64,000 bases of DNA from Pedobacter sp. BS3 (lineage in GTDB: Bacteria > Bacteroidota > Bacteroidia > Sphingobacteriales > Sphingobacteriaceae). The notes under the pieces are model-generated. The model was not told the DNA's origin, did not search any database, and worked only from the letters and a program-made list of their open reading frames with translations. Where the stretch lies: NCBI RefSeq assembly GCF_008274585.1, contig NZ_VTRT01000001.1, positions 124,001 to 188,000 on the forward strand, in the 5' to 3' direction. This document shows positions 29,847 through 38,555 of this stretch, piece by piece (position 1 is the stretch's first letter; the number at the start of each line of letters is the position of its first letter). The position numbers and the translations under genes were made by a program.

Positions 29847-31136
29847 TCACTTCAATTTGGGAATTCGCCGGGGCGTATCTGTTCCGGCTACAATGCTGCG
29901 GGCGCTCAAACCTATGGCTTCGATAGTAGCGGTGATGTTTTTTATATCCAGCGTTTCAAGCTCATCGTCAACCGTATGGTAAAGTTTGTCTTTATCGATC
30001 TGGTCGGTTGAGATGGTGTGTGCCGGAACACCTAAGGCCGCCAGTGTGGCATTGTCGCTGCGGTAAAACAGGTTTTGTTCGGGGTATGGATCAGGGTAGA
30101 ATTTAAAATCGGTACCGGCCAGGTTCTTTTGCAGGATCTGTCCGAAATCAGATTTATCGTAGCCGGTTATAAACGCTGAGTTCTTTCCAAATTTCGATTC
30201 CTTACCGATCATCTCAATATTGAACATAGCTATTACATCGTCCGGGTTAAGCTGCGACGAGAAATATTCAGACCCGATGCCGCCCAGCTCTTCGGCCGTA
30301 AAGGCCACAAAGATCAGCGTACGCTCGTTGTTGTTCAGCTTTTTATAATATTTAGCTAAAGAAATGACCGCCGTAACTCCCGAAGCATCATCGTCGGCAC
30401 CGTTGGCAATAGAGTCGCCCTGTACGGGTTCAATAATACCCAGATGGTCATAATGCGCCGAAAAAATAACCAGTTCTTTTTCCCTGGATTTACCCGGCAG
30501 CATTCCGGCTATATTCGCCAAAGCTATTCGTTCGGTTTTATTAGTGAAATTTACACGAAATGATTTAGCCTGATGTACGCCCAATAAAAAAACAGCGGCA
30601 CCTTTTTTTACCTCGTTGGTAAGATGCCCGTTCATGACGCTTTCGCGGATGTGGTTAAAGCCGCTGGCAAACTGCTCATCAACAAATACCAGCACTTGTT
30701 TCTCTGAACGGATGATCTCGCGGTAGCGGTTAAAAAAGCTTTGACCGGCTTCAATATGCTGTATCTCTACACCTGGATCTGTATTCCAATTGATGCCCGT
30801 CCGGTCGGTTATTATCAGTACGTTTTGGTCGTCTACCTGATTGCCGTCTATGATCACTTCGGTTGTAGCCGGCTTAATTTGTGTGATGGTAAACGCCTGC
30901 CTGAAATCTTTTGTACCGTTAAGCGATTGTAAGCCAATTTTTTTGAACTCGTCTGCAATAAAGGCAGCCGCTTTTTCTATTCCCGGAGTAGATATGCCAC
31001 GTCCCTGCATGTTATCGGCAGAAAGCGTACGGATAATACGCTCTACATCCTTATTACTTACCTGTCCGGACGGCTTTTGTACGGCGCATGAACCCAATAA
31101 GGCAAGCAGTGTAACAATAATAAACGTTCTTTTCAT
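29847..31136 (-). CDS. M28-family metallopeptidase lipoprotein
   Basis: 429 residues. The lipobox LLGSC places Cys near residue 17. M28 blocks are FSAHYDHLGI, NGADDDASG, TAEELGGIGSEYF and YRSDNATLAALGVPAHTIS. It has the same overall plan as the 1963-3561 peptidase but is shorter, with a smaller PA-like insertion. It probably acts as a periplasmic aminopeptidase. It is convergent with GH115 and not part of the xylan operon. Confidence 0.9.
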   Translation of the reverse strand: MKRTFIIVTLLALLGSCAVQKPSGQVSNKDVERIIRTLSADNMQGRGISTPGIEKAAAFIADEFKKIGLQSLNGTKDFRQAFTITQIKPATTEVIIDGNQVDDQNVLIITDRTGINWNTDPGVEIQHIEAGQSFFNRYREIIRSEKQVLVFVDEQFASGFNHIRESVMNGHLTNEVKKGAAVFLLGVHQAKSFRVNFTNKTERIALANIAGMLPGKSREKELVIFSAHYDHLGIIEPVQGDSIANGADDDASGVTAVISLAKYYKKLNNNERTLIFVAFTAEELGGIGSEYFSSQLNPDDVIAMFNIEMIGKESKFGKNSAFITGYDKSDFGQILQKNLAGTDFKFYPDPYPEQNLFYRSDNATLAALGVPAHTISTDQIDKDKLYHTVDDELETLDIKNITATIEAIGLSARSIVAGTDTPRRIPKLK

Positions 31137-31217
31137 AGTAATTTGAGTCCTACTTGCTATTCAGCAAGTGAAATTACCATTTTGTTTGAAAAGAAAGATG
31201 CCAGGAAAGTAAATCAA

Positions 31218-32327
31218 TCAATCCGGCTCACCTGCTACGCTTAGCCGGGCTTTGATCTGCTGCTTTTTGCGGGCAATCTCGGTTTCTATATGCGTGTCCT
31301 GCACCCCATCGGCTACAGCCACATCCGCATCCCGTTCTTTAAATGAGCTGTGTATAGCCGCTTCTTCCACATTTTGCAGCGCTACGTCGTAAGCTCCCTT
31401 CGGGCTCATCAGCTTGACAAATACCGGCAAACACTCAAACAGGATGAACAGCATGCCGATAAACGATATGGCCAGGTACGTATCCAGATCGCGGGAGCCG
31501 TCTTCACGGAATTTGAGCTGCCCCAGCGCCCAGTTACGGTCGGCAAAACCGGCAACGTTCACCAGGCTGTCTAATTGTTTTCCGCTAAACATCCGCTGCG
31601 ACGACAGACCATCAAAATCCTTACGATTATCAATAAATTTTTCAAGCCGGTCTATTTCCGCACGTACGGCTTTCAGCCTGTCTTCCTTCTGGTTAAGTAC
31701 AGCCTCTTTCTGTTTGGCATAGGTTCCATAACCGGTTATACCCGACGTCTGATTGGTTTTATCGCCAAAAACCTCCTGGTTTAATACATAACGTGAGTGA
31801 TTGATATCCTGCACCAGCGAATCCTGCTCGGCTTTCAGCTCGGCAATTTTGCTTAATTCGATGGAATATTTCTGCTCAAATGTTTTGTTCAGCGTATCAA
31901 TACGCGAGTGCTGTCCGTTGAGGTAGCTTACTTTGAGCTTTTCGCGGATTTCTTTATCGAATATCTTTAATTCCAACGGCCTGGAAATTACAATTCCGAT
32001 CATAATAGCCAGTAATACCCGTGGCAGCGCCAGGCCAATCTGTTGGTTACTGGTTCCGGTTTTGCTGATGCTTGACACGATATAGCGGTCCATATTGAAA
32101 ATGGCCAATCCCCAGATGATACCAAAAAAGAAGGCGAATACTACGGCCGCCGGGTTGCCGGCAAACACAAAGTACATGGCATATCCGCCGGAAAGCGATG
32201 CAAACAATGCGGTAAAAAATATGGTGGCACCAATGCCTACATATTTATTATGGTCGGTAGGATATTTTCTTAAGGTATCAATATGAGCTCCGGAGCAGAA
32301 CCAAAAGAAATCAGTAATTTTTTTCAT
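31218..32327 (-). CDS. DUF4407-type membrane protein
   Basis: About 369 residues from the ATG at 32327 (KKITDFFWFCSGAHIDTLRK, the usual N-terminus of these proteins); upstream in-frame codons give an unlikely extension. Three hydrophobic segments lie in the first 120 residues (YVGIGATIFFTALFASLSGGYAM type), then a long charged coiled-coil region (about 140-255, rich in KAEQDSL and KEDRLKAVRAEIDRLEK), then one more membrane segment (AISFIGMLFILFECLPV). Family members are of unknown function. It stands alone, divergent from the rhodanese gene. Confidence 0.75.
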   Translation of the reverse strand: MKKITDFFWFCSGAHIDTLRKYPTDHNKYVGIGATIFFTALFASLSGGYAMYFVFAGNPAAVVFAFFFGIIWGLAIFNMDRYIVSSISKTGTSNQQIGLALPRVLLAIMIGIVISRPLELKIFDKEIREKLKVSYLNGQHSRIDTLNKTFEQKYSIELSKIAELKAEQDSLVQDINHSRYVLNQEVFGDKTNQTSGITGYGTYAKQKEAVLNQKEDRLKAVRAEIDRLEKFIDNRKDFDGLSSQRMFSGKQLDSLVNVAGFADRNWALGQLKFREDGSRDLDTYLAISFIGMLFILFECLPVFVKLMSPKGAYDVALQNVEEAAIHSSFKERDADVAVADGVQDTHIETEIARKKQQIKARLSVAGEPD

Positions 32328-32459
32328 CGGGAAACAAATATCGGCAAAGCCGTAATCTATTAATAAACGTCCGGTTTGATTTGTTGTTACAGCCCGGTAA
32401 ATTTTTTTGCACAATTACACATTATCAGGCTGTTGTTTCGCTTTTATAAGCGATATTAA

Positions 32460-32467
32460 TACCTTTG
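32460..32467 (+). promoter_or_regulatory. -7 element before the rhodanese gene
   Basis: TACCTTTG matches TAnnTTTG and ends 15 bp before the ATG at 32483. No convincing -33 element was found at the usual spacing. Confidence 0.35.
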
Positions 32468-32482
32468 GAAAAATATTTTTTT

Positions 32483-32800
32483 ATGAAAGAGATTACTGTT
32501 GAAGAACTCAAAGAGAAAATAGATAACCAGGAAGACTTTCAGCTGATCGATGTGCGTGAGCCTTTTGAATATGAAATGTCTAACCTTGGCGGTGAGAATA
32601 TTCCGTTAGCCGGTATATTGATCGAATCGGATAAGATTGCTACCGATAAACCGGTGATTATTCAATGCCGCAGCGGTGCACGCAGCGCTTCGGCCATTAA
32701 CCAGCTGGAGCAACAGCTGGGCTACGAAAACCTGTACAATTTAAAAGGTGGTATCCTGGCCTGGAAAGCGGCTTTTGACCCTGAAATGCAGGTTTACTAA
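32483..32800 (+). CDS. Single-domain rhodanese-like sulfurtransferase
   Basis: 105 residues, one rhodanese domain without signal peptide, so cytoplasmic. The active-site loop is QCRSGARS with Cys about 62. Flanking signatures are LIDVREPFEYEMSNLGGENIPL and LYNLKGGILAWK. It would move sulfane sulfur to a thiol acceptor. The start at 32483 is chosen because it gives the standard KEITVEELK opening; the TTG six codons earlier lies in the promoter element. Confidence 0.88.
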   Translation: MKEITVEELKEKIDNQEDFQLIDVREPFEYEMSNLGGENIPLAGILIESDKIATDKPVIIQCRSGARSASAINQLEQQLGYENLYNLKGGILAWKAAFDPEMQVY

Positions 32801-32910
32801 CGTAAGTCAAAATTAAAAAATCAAAAGTCAAAAAGGCCAAACGACAGGCCAGCTTATATTTTGCGACAAATCAAAAGGCCTATCCCGGTAGCCTGAATGT
32901 TCAAGCACTA

Positions 32911-33105
32911 ATGGGTTTAAAGTTTCTGTTAAATATTATTTATAACATAGGCATTTTTGTGCTTATTGTGTGCCTGGTATGGGCATTTAAACACCAGGAG
33001 TACCCGGTTATGGCTGGCATTGTATTTCTGCTGGCCATGCTGATCTTACTGAAAATCCGGCTGATAAAGCAGGTTAAAGAGCTTACGCGAAATCGCAAGA
33101 GTTAG
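32911..33105 (+). CDS. Small two-helix membrane protein (hypothetical)
   Basis: 64 residues with two hydrophobic segments (NIGIFVLIVCLVWAF, then MAGIVFLLAMLILLKI) and a basic C-terminus (KELTRNRKS). Similar small proteins occur in Sphingobacteriaceae; the function is unknown. It lies 110 bp after the rhodanese gene in the same direction. Confidence 0.6.
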   Translation: MGLKFLLNIIYNIGIFVLIVCLVWAFKHQEYPVMAGIVFLLAMLILLKIRLIKQVKELTRNRKS

Positions 33106-33132
33106 TTTAACCTGAATCTATATCTTCATGCT

Positions 33133-33182
33133 TATCGGGATTTGCAATCCCGATAGATTTAACCCCGGATTTATAATCCGGG
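33133..33182. repeat. Two AATCC-type hairpins, possible bidirectional terminator
   Basis: TATCGGGATT (33133-33142) pairs with AATCCCGATA (33146-33155), and CCCGGATT (33164-33171) pairs with AATCCGGG (33175-33182). They lie between convergent genes. They resemble the hairpins at 14299-14344. Confidence 0.5.
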
Positions 33183-33254
33183 TAACAGCCCGGATGATTT
33201 TTGTATAAGGAATACAAATTACAAATCTGGCATTATCAGCGACGGAATTACAAA

Positions 33255-33710
33255 TCAATCCCGTCGAGCGGATTTTTGCAGCTCTTCTTCAATGATTTTT
33301 TTACATCCGGCTTCGATCATCCGGAAAACAGGTTCAAACAGGCTGTTGTCGTAGTAAGGATCGGGCACGGCTTTATCGCCTAAGAGCAGATACACCTTCT
33401 CCCGGTCGTGCTGATTCCGGGCCAGGCTTAATACATCGGTATAATTGCTTTTATCCATCACGTAAATGCGATCATACTCGTCAAAATCACTTACGCTGAT
33501 CTGCCGGCAGCATTGCCCGGAAATATCCAGTCCGTATTGTTTTGCTATGGCAGTAGAGCGCCTGTCGGGTGCTTCGCCGACGTGCCAGTGGCTGGTACCT
33601 GCCGAATCGACTTCCCAGTCTAAACCTGCTTTACGGGCTTCGTGCTCCATAATACCATGTGCCAGCGGCGACCGGCAGATGTTGCCTAAACAAACCATTA
33701 AGATCTTCAT
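33255..33710 (-). CDS. Low-molecular-weight protein-tyrosine phosphatase
   Basis: 151 residues. The P-loop C-x5-R-S is at residues 7-14 (VCLGNICRSPLAHG), and the general-acid aspartate lies in VPDPYYDN near residue 120. Length and motifs fit the LMW-PTP family, which dephosphorylates tyrosine (or arginine) residues in proteins. The S1/P1 nuclease gene ends 11 bp upstream, so the two are likely cotranscribed. Confidence 0.92.
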   Translation of the reverse strand: MKILMVCLGNICRSPLAHGIMEHEARKAGLDWEVDSAGTSHWHVGEAPDRRSTAIAKQYGLDISGQCCRQISVSDFDEYDRIYVMDKSNYTDVLSLARNQHDREKVYLLLGDKAVPDPYYDNSLFEPVFRMIEAGCKKIIEEELQKSARRD

Positions 33711-33721
33711 GATATCAGTAG

Positions 33722-34522
33722 CTATGAACCAAAAATAGTATTCAGTAAACCGGCAAGCCGAACTCCGCCTTTAAGCAATTGCTGGTTAAGGTCGGCCACG
33801 TAATCAAAGTTATACCGGTAGCTTAAACGGGCTTCCGGCTTAATACCAGCATATATTTTTTGCGCTAATTGATTAGAATCATAGATCCATTTGCTAATGG
33901 GTTGCTGCTGCCATTCAGTACGCTGCGCCGGTGTAGTATAGTTAATTGCTTTGGTATATTCGGTATAGCTGAGCTGCTGGTACTCGATCAATTTTTCGTC
34001 CCAAACAGCATGCAGATTGGTTTGTTGCCCAAACCAGGATACTTTGATCGTGTTTCCACCTTTATCTTCTGTTCGCCCCGTATGTAGGGGCTGATGCAGA
34101 TCGCCCACAATGTGGATAACCAGTTTCAGGTACATCAGCTTCTTATCTGCCGGAAGACTTTTATTTTTCAATTCTTTTACCAGGAAATTGAGTTTGGTGT
34201 ATGCATCGGTGGCTGTATCCTGCTGCAAAAAATCCTGCATCTGTTGGTAAGACAGACTCTGGTCAAAATCAATATAATGCCATTTGCTGAGATAGTTGTA
34301 TGATGGGTCTGACTTGATAAAATCGGGCCAGTTGCTGGCCATAGCCATAGACTCGTTACCTAATATTTTCTGAATTTCAACACGGGCTTTAGCGTTCAGG
34401 TAACTGTTGGCAATTTCGGCAACAATGCGATGTCCCAGCAATCCCCAGGCCATGGAAAATCCCGGAAGGTAAACTAATATACCAGCCAGGATACAAATTT
34501 TTGTGAATGTTTTTTTCATCAT
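33722..34522 (-). CDS. Secreted S1/P1-type nuclease
   Basis: 266 residues with a signal peptide ending FSMA, so the mature protein starts with Trp, which supplies a zinc ligand in this family. Further ligand motifs are WGLLGHRIVAEIA, ASNWPDFIKSDP, KWHYIDFD, HIVGDLHQPLHTG and the NLHAVWDEKL stretch. It is a zinc endonuclease for single-stranded nucleic acids in the periplasm or outside, useful for nutrient scavenging. It is probably in an operon with the LMW phosphatase gene. Confidence 0.92.
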   Translation of the reverse strand: MMKKTFTKICILAGILVYLPGFSMAWGLLGHRIVAEIANSYLNAKARVEIQKILGNESMAMASNWPDFIKSDPSYNYLSKWHYIDFDQSLSYQQMQDFLQQDTATDAYTKLNFLVKELKNKSLPADKKLMYLKLVIHIVGDLHQPLHTGRTEDKGGNTIKVSWFGQQTNLHAVWDEKLIEYQQLSYTEYTKAINYTTPAQRTEWQQQPISKWIYDSNQLAQKIYAGIKPEARLSYRYNFDYVADLNQQLLKGGVRLAGLLNTIFGS

Positions 34523-34703
34523 ACTTGTGTTAAGTCAAAAGTAAAAAGTAAAAAGCAAAAAGTTGAACGAAGCGTCTTCAGAGTAATCCGGGGTTCGGGG
34601 CAAAACTGTAATGATCTTACAATCAATGACATAAACTTACACGTCGATTTATAATTGATTTGGCACCAATGCACAGATTAATAGTTGATACTGCTCACTT
34701 CTG

Positions 34704-35207
34704 CTAATCTATGGGTTTAGGATTACAAATTATTTTTTGTTTTAGCACCAATGTTATTGGTAAATGCTGATCGGGACTTTGCAGATATAATGTATCTGCT
34801 GTGCGCCGTTTTACTATCAATGTTTTAAGGTATAAACCGATACGATGGCATCCTGAAATTTTCTGTTTGTAATCGGGTTTGGTGAATGTGGCGCTGATAA
34901 ACAGGGTATCGTTTCTGAACAGGTAATTTCCTTTGGCATATTCTGTCCAATGCCCGTTCTGATAACAGCTGTCGATAACCGTATTTACTTTGGCTGTGGT
35001 ACTTAACCGGGCATACACAGAATCGCAGGTAAATGTAAACTGATGTTGGGTATATTGCAGCAGCTTATCCTGGTACACTACGCTGTCTTCGTTCCACACG
35101 CCTTGCAGAAATTCAGCTCCTTTGTCCTGTATATTCGGATTTAGTGAGCAGGCCGAAGCCAGTAATCCGGATAACAGAATAAGTAAGAAGCTTAATCGCC
35201 GATACAT
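34704..35207 (-). CDS. Hypothetical lipoprotein
   Basis: 167 residues. The signal ends LLASAC with lipidation Cys near residue 20. The rest is beta-rich and threonine/aspartate-rich (GVWNEDSVVYQDKLLQYTQHQFTF), suggesting a lipocalin-like small barrel; the function is unknown. It has no similarity to fumarase despite lying about 1.3 kb from fumC on the same strand. Confidence 0.7.
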   Translation of the reverse strand: MYRRLSFLLILLSGLLASACSLNPNIQDKGAEFLQGVWNEDSVVYQDKLLQYTQHQFTFTCDSVYARLSTTAKVNTVIDSCYQNGHWTEYAKGNYLFRNDTLFISATFTKPDYKQKISGCHRIGLYLKTLIVKRRTADTLYLQSPDQHLPITLVLKQKIICNPKPID

Positions 35208-35251
35208 TGTAAATGTTGAAGTTTAAAGGTTAAAAGATGAGTCCCGTATCT

Positions 35252-35264
35252 CGAATCGTTCCTC
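35252..35264. repeat. Short intergenic repeat shared with 42504-42516
   Basis: CGAATCGTTCCTC occurs here and at 42504-42516, each followed by a GGAC-containing stretch that can pair with an upstream GTCC/TCCC. It is one of several spacer repeat families in the window. Confidence 0.4.
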
Positions 35265-35375
35265 CTCGGGACAGGCAAGTAATATTCACTTTTCGGGTTA
35301 TCCCCAACAGGTCAGAAGAGGGAAAAATAATTAAGTCTGTCCAAACCATGTATCACAGATGTAATTAAACGCTAT

Positions 35376-35939
35376 TTATAGTAAAGTATGCAAGTAATTT
35401 GCAGTATCATTCAAACCGCTTTTTCTAAGCATATCCAAAACCTGATATTCATCAAGCTCAGGGTTCTTTTTGTGTAAAACCATTTCTTTAAACGCTGTCA
35501 CCGCCTGTTCGTGATTCAAATCTATAATATCAGTTAAAAAGTCATCTGCTGATTTAACCTTCAAACCAAATGAATCTAAATATTCTTCCGGAAAATCTTT
35601 TAGATTATTTGTTACAATTACATTTGCATTGATTTTGATTGCGGCAGCCAATATATGACAATCATCAGGGTCGGGCAATTCCAGGTTTTTTAAAAGCCCA
35701 TCATAATTATTAACTAAAGCATCAGGAAAAGCTTTGTTAGCTATCTGAACCCTTTTTTGAATTTCCTCTTTTGATACACCTTTCTCCTCCATCACTCTTT
35801 CCCATTCAATAAAAATTTGCTTGCTCCATTTTGGAGTGTACAGATCATAGTGAGCAAACCAAAATAACAGATCCCGTATAATTACCGGATAAATGACATT
35901 TGTATCTAATACAGCTTTAAATCTTACACTATGAATCAT
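35376..35939 (-). CDS. PIN-domain ribonuclease, probable toxin
   Basis: 187 residues. PIN acidic residues are seen in AVLDTNVIYPVI (first Asp), in the IEWERVMEEKG helix, and in LPDPDDCHILAAAI (third acidic cluster), with VIVTNNLKDFP after it. PIN enzymes of VapC-like systems cut RNA. The start overlaps the end of the HTH gene by 11 bp, the order expected for antitoxin then toxin. Both genes look AT-richer than neighbours, hinting at acquisition. Confidence 0.85.
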   Translation of the reverse strand: MIHSVRFKAVLDTNVIYPVIIRDLLFWFAHYDLYTPKWSKQIFIEWERVMEEKGVSKEEIQKRVQIANKAFPDALVNNYDGLLKNLELPDPDDCHILAAAIKINANVIVTNNLKDFPEEYLDSFGLKVKSADDFLTDIIDLNHEQAVTAFKEMVLHKKNPELDEYQVLDMLRKSGLNDTANYLHTLL

Positions 35940-36384
35940 AGAGACCTATTTCTTCATCAAAATTCATTATGTCAATAATATGTCTCTTTTGCTCTTCCTT
36001 CAGCTGCTTTTTATATTTTAAAATATCTTCGAATTTAATCCTTCGATGTTTCCCTACTTTAGTAAATTCAATTTTACCATCCTCTAATAGTTTTACCAAA
36101 TGTGGACGGGAACAACCTAAAATTTCGGCAGCTTTTTGGGTTGTTACTTCTGTAGCAACCGGAACGAGCGAAATGGGTTTTCCCTGGCTCATTGCCCTGA
36201 GAATATCGCTTAAAAATTTTAATGCCCTGACAGGGATCACAATTTTATCTTTAGTTCCCTCAATCCCGATCTCTGTTTTATCTGAATTAATTTGCTTGAT
36301 TACCGACGCCAATGTATTATAAGACTCTATTGCAACCTTTTGCTCAACTTTTGAAGGTTTTCTTATTTTTTCCAGCGTGTTCAT
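35929..36384 (-). CDS. HTH (excisionase/MerR-like) antitoxin paired with PIN protein
   Basis: About 151 residues from the ATG at 36384 (MNTLEKIRKPSKVEQ); an ATG 35 codons upstream gives an odd aromatic-rich extension. The DNA-binding helix-turn-helix of the excisionase type lies at about 90-140 (TTQKAAEILGCSRPHLVKLLEDGKIEFTKVGKHRRI). It is expected to bind its own promoter and neutralise the PIN toxin encoded just downstream. The toxin-binding part is probably the N-terminal half or the basic C-terminus; this is not visible. Confidence 0.8.
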   Translation of the reverse strand: MNTLEKIRKPSKVEQKVAIESYNTLASVIKQINSDKTEIGIEGTKDKIVIPVRALKFLSDILRAMSQGKPISLVPVATEVTTQKAAEILGCSRPHLVKLLEDGKIEFTKVGKHRRIKFEDILKYKKQLKEEQKRHIIDIMNFDEEIGLYDS

Positions 36385-36543
36385 TTTATAGGATATTAAT
36401 AAAAGATCAGGTGTAAATTTAACGAAATAAACGAAACGATCAAAATATTCGAAACGTGGAAAAACCGATCTGAGAAGCGATTTCGACAAATAAGAGAAGG
36501 TGCAATAAGCTTCTCATGCATTACTGCACCTTTTGAATCAGCG

Positions 36544-37941
36544 TTATTTCAAACTACCGATCATATCTTCCGGACGAACCCACTCGTCAAACTGTTCGCT
36601 GGTTAGTAAGCCGAGTGCAATAGCGGCTTCGCGTAGCGAAGTATTTTCTTTCAACGCCTTTTTAGCAATTTTAGCAGCATTTTCGTAACCAATGTGCGGG
36701 TTTAACGCGGTTACCAGCATCAATGAATTTTCAAGATGCTTCTTAATGCCTTCGTAATTAGGCTCAATGCCTTTGGCGCAGTTTTCTGTGAACGATACGC
36801 AGGCATCGCCAATAAGGCGGGCTGATTGTAAGAAGTTAGCGGCCATAACCGGTTTGAACACGTTCAGCTCGTAATGTCCGTTAGAGCCTCCTACAGAAAT
36901 AGCGACATCGTTACCCATTACCTGTGCGGCAACCATGGTTACAGCTTCGTTTTGAGTAGGATTAACTTTACCAGGCATAATGGATGATCCGGGCTCGTTA
37001 TCAGGAATATGAATTTCGCCGATACCTGAACGTGGCCCTGAAGCCAGCAGACGGATATCGTTAGCTATTTTCATCAGCGATACGGCTATTTGCTTTAAAG
37101 CTCCGTGGCTTTCAACAATAGCATCATGTGCAGCCAAGGCTTCGAATTTGTTTTCGGCGGTACGCAAAGGCAGTCCGGTAAATTTGGCAATGTATTCGGC
37201 AACTTTTACATCGTAACCTTTAGGTGTGTTAATGCCGGTTCCCACGGCGGTTCCACCTAAAGCCAGTTCAGAAAGGTGGTCGAGCGTATTTCTTAACGCT
37301 TTTAAACCATGATCCAGTTGCGAAACATATCCTGAAAATTCCTGGCCCAGGGTAAGCGGCGTAGCATCCATTAAGTGCGTACGACCAATTTTTACCACGT
37401 TTTTAAAGGCTTCGGATTTTGCTTTCAGCGTATCGCGAAGCTTTTCAACGCCGGGAATAGTTACCTCTACTACCATTTTATAAGCGGCAATGTGCATGGC
37501 CGTAGGAAAGGTATCGTTAGATGATTGCGATTTGTTCACATCATCGTTCGGGTGAATGAAGGTTTTGCCCTCGCCCAGCTTATTGCCCTGCAGTACATGG
37601 GCACGGTTGGCAATTACTTCATTTACGTTCATGTTCGATTGTGTACCTGAACCGGTTTGCCAGATCACCAGCGGAAACTCGTCATTCAACTTTCCTTCCA
37701 GTATTTCATCGCACACCTTGGCAATCAGATCGCGTTTTTCGGCAGGCAGAACGCCACAGTCGGTATTGGTATAGGCCGCCGCTTTTTTAAGATAAGCAAA
37801 GGCATTAATAATTTCCTTAGGCATTGACGCCTCGGGACCTATTTTAAAGTTATTACGTGAGCGTTGTGTCTGGGCTCCCCAATATTTATCGGCAGGAACC
37901 TGTACTTCGCCCATGGTATCGTGTTCAATTCTGTAAGCCAT
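36544..37941 (-). CDS. fumC: Class II fumarate hydratase
   Basis: Converts fumarate to L-malate in the TCA cycle. It has 465 residues, the family length. The superfamily signature [11 protein letters not shown] is present, as are [20 protein letters not shown] near residue 100, [20 protein letters not shown] and [11 protein letters not shown]. There is no iron-sulfur motif, as expected for FumC. It is a single gene with an AT-rich upstream region. Confidence 0.96.
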   Translation of the reverse strand: MAYRIEHDTMGEVQVPADKYWGAQTQRSRNNFKIGPEASMPKEIINAFAYLKKAAAYTNTDCGVLPAEKRDLIAKVCDEILEGKLNDEFPLVIWQTGSGTQSNMNVNEVIANRAHVLQGNKLGEGKTFIHPNDDVNKSQSSNDTFPTAMHIAAYKMVVEVTIPGVEKLRDTLKAKSEAFKNVVKIGRTHLMDATPLTLGQEFSGYVSQLDHGLKALRNTLDHLSELALGGTAVGTGINTPKGYDVKVAEYIAKFTGLPLRTAENKFEALAAHDAIVESHGALKQIAVSLMKIANDIRLLASGPRSGIGEIHIPDNEPGSSIMPGKVNPTQNEAVTMVAAQVMGNDVAISVGGSNGHYELNVFKPVMAANFLQSARLIGDACVSFTENCAKGIEPNYEGIKKHLENSLMLVTALNPHIGYENAAKIAKKALKENTSLREAAIALGLLTSEQFDEWVRPEDMIGSLK

Positions 37942-38178
37942 AATTGTTAAATTTTAGAGCGCAAAGTTACAATATTCAGGCATTTAATCCACGTAGCAGC
38001 GGTAATATTGCAGTATTTTAACCCGTGGAATAAGGGTTATATTTTTACTTCCGGTTAGCTTCGGCAGTTGAAGTAATCTCTTCGATACTTAGTATATTAA
38101 ATAAAACGGTAAGTAAAGGATATGCCTTCATTAAATTAACATTATGAAAGTAGCAGGCGTAGCTGTATCTTTAACGTA

Positions 38179-38391
38179 ATGAATGAGTTTAACAGACAAA
38201 ACCCTAACTTCTGGAAAGGGTATTTTATCTATATAAACCCCAATGACCCGGCCATTTGGGTGAAGAAGCGTAGCGGCTTAGGCTGGACACTGAACTTTGC
38301 GCATCGGAAATCTTACTTCATTATGGGCGGTATACTCTTAGCTGCTGCCGCTATAGCCTTAATTTCTGCATATTATAAAAACAGTAGTTAG
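38179..38391 (+). CDS. Small DUF5808-like membrane protein
   Basis: 70 residues. The central block NPNDPAIWVKKRSGLGWTLN (then FAH) resembles DUF5808, and one C-terminal hydrophobic helix follows (GGILLAAAAIALISA). The function is unknown. It is isolated between fumC and the acyltransferase-type gene. Confidence 0.65.
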   Translation: MNEFNRQNPNFWKGYFIYINPNDPAIWVKKRSGLGWTLNFAHRKSYFIMGGILLAAAAIALISAYYKNSS

Positions 38392-38555
38392 CTGCCCCCT
38401 CTGCCTGCATGCTATCACTTTCCTGAAACCGCGTAGGAACATAGCTTTTTTTCGTCTAAAGGATGCAAGTTACCTATATCAGGATGGCTCTGCATCTATA
38501 TAGTTACAGTGTTATCCATCACATCACCCCAAAGCCATCCGATTAACAATCAAAC

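Noticed and set aside
34704-35207. Naming this lipoprotein a fumarate hydratase because of nearby fumC
   Set aside because: It has a lipobox, no fumarase motif and a small beta-rich domain. Proximity alone does not support the name.
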